A stretch of 53,994 nt of DNA, taken from the NCBI GenBank assembly GCA_964354655.1, contig CAYHAL010000006.1, positions 1-53,994 of the forward strand. The letters run 5' to 3'. Shown here piece by piece: positions 50,980 through 53,994 of the stretch; position 1 is the stretch's first letter, and every line of letters starts with the position of its first letter. Both the position numbers and the translations under genes were made by a program. The stretch comes from E44-bin46 sp964354655. Its GTDB lineage: Bacteria > Chloroflexota > Dehalococcoidia > Dehalococcoidales > E44-bin46. The notes under the pieces were generated by a model, which worked only from the letters and a program-made list of their open reading frames with translations, was not told the DNA's origin and ran no database searches.

Positions 50980-52616
50980 TTATGGTTTCTCCTTGAGCTG
51001 GGGGAAGAGGATTACCTGGCGGATTGATGGCTGACCGGTGNNNNNNNNNNNNNNNNNNNNNNNNNNNNNNNNNNNNNNNNNNNNNNNNNNNNNNNNNNNN
51101 NNNNNNNNNNNNNNNNNNNNNNNNNNNNNNNNNNNNNNNNTTTCTCCTTGAGCTGGGGGAAGAGGATTACCTGGCGGATTGATGGCTGACCGGTGAGCAA
51201 CATCACCAGGCGGTCGATGCCAACCCCCAACCCCCCGGTGGGAGGCATGCCGTACTCCAGTGCCAGCAGGAAGTCTTCGTCAGCAGTCTCAACCATCTCA
51301 CCTTCTGTCTGGCGCTCCCTTTGTTGTTGGAGGAAGCGCTGGCGTTGCTCTATCGGGTCGTTAAGTTCGGTAAAGGCATTGGCAATCTCCATTCCCCCGG
51401 CAAAGGCTTCAAAACGCTCTACCAGGCGCTCATCGTCAGGCTTTTTCTTGGCCAGGGGTGACATCTCTACCGGGTAGTCCAGAAGGAAGGTCGGCTGGAT
51501 CAGGTTTGGCTCAACAAAGCTAGAAATAAGCTCATCTATCAGCCTGCCCCGGTCCTTTTGCGGGTCAACCTCCATATTTTTCTTTTCCATCGCCGCCCTG
51601 AGCGAATCGGCATCGGGGTATTTGTCAAAATCAATGCCAGAGTATTCTATGATGGCTTGGCGTAATTGTAACCGCTGCCACGGTGGTTGAAGGTTTATGG
51701 TATTGCCGCCAAATTCAACCTTATTAGTGCCTAAGACCTGCTGACTGACTTTAGCCACCATCTCTTCCAGCATCGCCATGACATCATTGTAGTCGGCATA
51801 GGTTTCATAGCTTTCCAGCATGGTGAACTCAGGGTTGTGCTTGGTGGAGATGCCCTCGTTGCGGAAACTGCGACCCAGCTCATAGACCTTATCAAAACCA
51901 CCTATAATCAGTCGCTTGAGATGAAGCTCAGGGGCAATGCGCAGGTATAAATCCTGGTCAAGGGCATGATGGTGGGTGGTGAAGGGGCGGGCTAGGGCAC
52001 CGCCGGCTAATGGTTGCAGCACTGGCGTTTCTACCTCTATAAAGCCTCGCCGGTTCAGGAATTGCCTTATGGCAGTAGTGATTTGACTGCGCATGTGGAA
52101 GATTTCCTTAGCCTCGGTGTTGGCGATGAGGTCAAGGTAGCGTTGCCGGTATCGGGTGTCTATATCGCTAAGCCCATGCCACTTTTCCGGTAGCGGCTGA
52201 AGCGACTTAGCCAGCAGGGTAAGGTCTTCTACCTCAAGGGTGGGTTCTCCCGTCTTGGTTCGAAAAAGCTTACCGCTGACGCCAATAATATCACCGATAT
52301 CTATATCCTTCAGTAGTTTGAGGGTGTCTTGACTGAGCAGGTCGTTGCGGAAGGATAGCTGAATTTTCCCTGAGCCATCGCGTATATCAAGGAAAGAGAC
52401 CTTGCCCATAGGGCGGTTAGCCATAACCCGCCCGGCAAGATTAACTATTGGCGCCTCAGCCTTGCCGCTTTCCTCTTGCTCCTTGAGTAGAGCTAGGGCT
52501 TGTTGCGTGGTGTGGCTACGGTGATAGCCATAAGGGTAGGGATTAATGCCACGGGCACGAATCCGCTCCAGCTTTTCCTGTCGCTTTCGGGCGATACGGT
52601 CTAATCTTGATGTCAT
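50980..52616 (-). CDS. lysS: Lysyl-tRNA synthetase (class II), interrupted by an artificial gap
   Basis: Reads MTSRLDRIARKRQEKLERIR, an N-terminal OB-fold anticodon domain (VNLAGRVMANRPMGKVSFLD), motif 2 (GRSFRNEGISTKHNPEFTM) and motif 3 (TGGLGVGIDRLVMLLTG). Removing the Ns and one copy of the 55-bp duplication joins 51141 to 50985 in frame: the gene then ends LKEKP with a TAA at 50982-50980, giving about 493 residues, a normal length. Translating through the Ns gives a false C-terminus. Confidence 0.93.
50986..51040. repeat. Left copy of the 55-bp duplication at the scaffold gap
   Basis: Identical to 51141-51195. Both are the same piece of the lysS 3' end, so this marks overlapping contig ends rather than a biological repeat. 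Confidence 0.95.
51041..51140. other. Assembly gap (100 Ns)
   Basis: Round-number run of Ns between identical 55-bp flanks; it most likely represents a negative gap, with no missing sequence. Confidence 0.95.
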
Positions 52617-52711
52617 CTTCTATTCCAATATACCGTGGTAAAAAAGACTGAGAGTTTTACACTCCCAGCCACACATTAGTCGCTTATTGGTTATTATATG
52701 TCGTCTCTGTC

Positions 52712-53491
52712 CTATAGTAAAGCCATCTGTCTGGTTTGCTCCTTTAGACTATCCAGCCAGACGGCTGATTTTACCTCCCGTTCCAGAAGGTATTTAAGGT
52801 AATTTCTCATCACCCCCTCTATCTCTTGAGACAGTTCTGGGCTCATTTTTAGCTGGCTAATAGTATCATAATCGCTGTCCTGCAAGAATCTGAGCACCTT
52901 TAGGGCGTTAACTGATAGGGGGTAGGAATAAAACTGGCTCTGGCTACATCTGGGGCATAGCACGCCACCGGCACTGGGAGAGAACGAGTTATTGGTAGCT
53001 TTTAGCGGTGAGTGGCAAGAGACACACTGCCCAAGCTGAGGTCGGTAGCCAACCTTATTTAGGAGGTGCAATTCAAAGTAACGTAGAGTTAGTTCATTAT
53101 TGTTGCCTTGGCACAGATTATGCATGGTCTCCAGTAGCAGTTGAAACAAGGGGTAGTTTTCATCATTATCGGCGGTGAACTGGTCGATTAACTCCACAGC
53201 ATAGAGGGCATAGGCAGTAAGCTGTAGGTCGCTCTTTAGCGGCAGGAAGCTATCTATGGTCTGGCTGCCGGTTACCGTATCCAGATTTCGCCCCCGGGCT
53301 AGTGATACCAGACTATGGGTTAAAAGCTCAAGGTGCCCCGCCATCTTGCTCCTCGGGCGTCTAACCCCCTTGGCAACCACCCGAATCTTGCCCAGGTGGG
53401 GGGCGTAGAGGGTAAGAATCCTATCCGCCTCCCCCAGCTTAATCTTCTTAATAATAATCGCTTCCGTCTGATAATTGCGTGGTTTGGACAT
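52712..53491 (-). CDS. recO: DNA repair protein RecO
   Basis: The 259-residue protein has the N-terminal OB fold (YQTEAIIIKKIKLGEADRIL, RVVAKGVRRPRSKMAGHLE) and a four-Cys zinc site (CVSC...CPRC). RecO loads RecA and anneals single strands in the RecFOR pathway. It lies upstream of lysS in the same direction. Confidence 0.93.
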   Translation of the reverse strand: MSKPRNYQTEAIIIKKIKLGEADRILTLYAPHLGKIRVVAKGVRRPRSKMAGHLELLTHSLVSLARGRNLDTVTGSQTIDSFLPLKSDLQLTAYALYAVELIDQFTADNDENYPLFQLLLETMHNLCQGNNNELTLRYFELHLLNKVGYRPQLGQCVSCHSPLKATNNSFSPSAGGVLCPRCSQSQFYSYPLSVNALKVLRFLQDSDYDTISQLKMSPELSQEIEGVMRNYLKYLLEREVKSAVWLDSLKEQTRQMALL

Positions 53492-53502
53492 TTTTGACTA
53501 CT

Positions 53503-53994
53503 TCATTTAACAAACTTTAGCTCGTCTGGTCTTCTAGATCCTCTTTTTAGCAAAATGTCTCTTTCTTTTAAAAGGCAGGCTCTATTGTGCGCCATTGCAT
53601 TATCGAGTTGTCCATTTTCCCATGCTGTCATACACAGATACCCATTATCATAAAATGGATCATTATAATTAGGGATACCTAGAGAATTACGGGCATTCGC
53701 CTTAGATTCATGGCCTTCTTGGAGTTCTCCATCAAAACCAATCTCCTTGCCAAGTTCGTAAAACAAGACGCTTCTCTCGAACTCGCTATTGAACGCGTAG
53801 AAAGGTCTCTTTAAACTATCTATAATCTTACCTGTTCTTTCTCTTAGCTCATCAATTGCTCCCATCCCCTTTGCACAGAGTATTTGAAGGGTGTATCTAT
53901 TGATAAATCCAAAAATAACTAGCCGGATATCCATATATCGCCTTGAATCGGGGTATTGATTAAGAAAGTCTCCGATAGTCTCGACATCAATAAT
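53503..53994 (-). CDS. Predicted DEDD-type 3'-5' exonuclease (5' end outside window)
   Basis: The frame is open to the window edge and contains, in order, IIDVET (exonuclease motif I with D-x-E), FYAFNSEFE (motif II) and HNRACLLKERDIL (motif III), which together suggest a DnaQ-like RNase H-fold nuclease. Internal ATG at 53934 would cut off motif I, so the real start lies outside. It sits 11 bp before recO, an apparent operon. Confidence 0.6.
   Translation of the reverse strand: MIDVETIGDFLNQYPDSRRYMDIRLVIFGFINRYTLQILCAKGMGAIDELRERTGKIIDSLKRPFYAFNSEFERSVLFYELGKEIGFDGELQEGHESKANARNSLGIPNYNDPFYDNGYLCMTAWENGQLDNAMAHNRACLLKERDILLKRGSRRPDELKFVK

Noticed and set aside
50986..51195. Biological direct repeat in lysS
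   Set aside because: Exact 55-bp identity on both sides of a 100-N run marks overlapping contig ends, not a real duplication.

Overview
The window looks like a chromosomal segment of an uncultured bacterium, most likely a member of the Chloroflexota (class Dehalococcoidia or a relative). That placement is an inference from gene content and style: an rpoD-dnaG-dgt-ppsA block, orphan LarA-like and DUF6125-like proteins, many secreted metalloproteases, and CCCCCT/AGGGGG-rich dispersed palindromes. No rRNA or other decisive marker is present. The sequence is scaffolded: 100 Ns at 51041-51140 flanked by a 55-bp exact duplication, which shows the gap is artificial.

Left part (1-6.4 kb): a large secreted zinc metalloprotease running off the window start, with in-frame 627-bp Ig/Fn3-type repeats; a small lipoprotein homologous to that protease's N-terminal domain; a 759-bp element with 21-bp terminal inverted repeats and an 8-bp target duplication, carrying a membrane-protein gene but no transposase; a MarR regulator; an MBL hydrolase; and a membrane protein.

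Accessory/defence part (6.5-22 kb): a type I restriction-modification operon (hsdM-hsdS-hsdR plus a minimal YgjP-like metallopeptidase), with a TIR-NB-ARC-TPR STAND protein transcribed away from it. Their two sigma70-type promoters lie back to back and small ORFs precede the STAND gene. Next come a DUF429 predicted nuclease, a 59-aa membrane protein, a ComEC-like MBL lipoprotein, an XRE regulator, and a relay of very small ORFs (18, 51 and 32 aa) and a 160-aa zinc-finger-like membrane protein leading into a large serine recombinase. This reads as a recombinase-associated defence island.

Core part (22-54 kb): LarA-like protein, uvrA, HD protein, sbcC, a secreted caspase-like protein with an EF-hand loop, rpoD-dnaG, dgt-ppsA, a DUF151 nuclease, an ArsB/NhaD-type transporter, rpsP-khpA-rimM, a probably leaderless endonuclease V gene, prfB with its programmed frameshift, a secreted peptidase, radC, an oligopeptide-binding lipoprotein, tRNA-Ser(UGA), a HEPN-type protein, serS, lysS, recO and a partial exonuclease. 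Five copies of a GC-rich palindromic repeat lie only in this part; one supplies the ribosome-binding site of prfB.

The strongest candidates for new biology are the TIR-STAND/type I RM pair with its shared promoter region, the small-ORF relay before the recombinase, the IS6-like passenger element, the HEPN protein between tRNA-Ser and serS, and the protease/lipoprotein pair sharing one domain.
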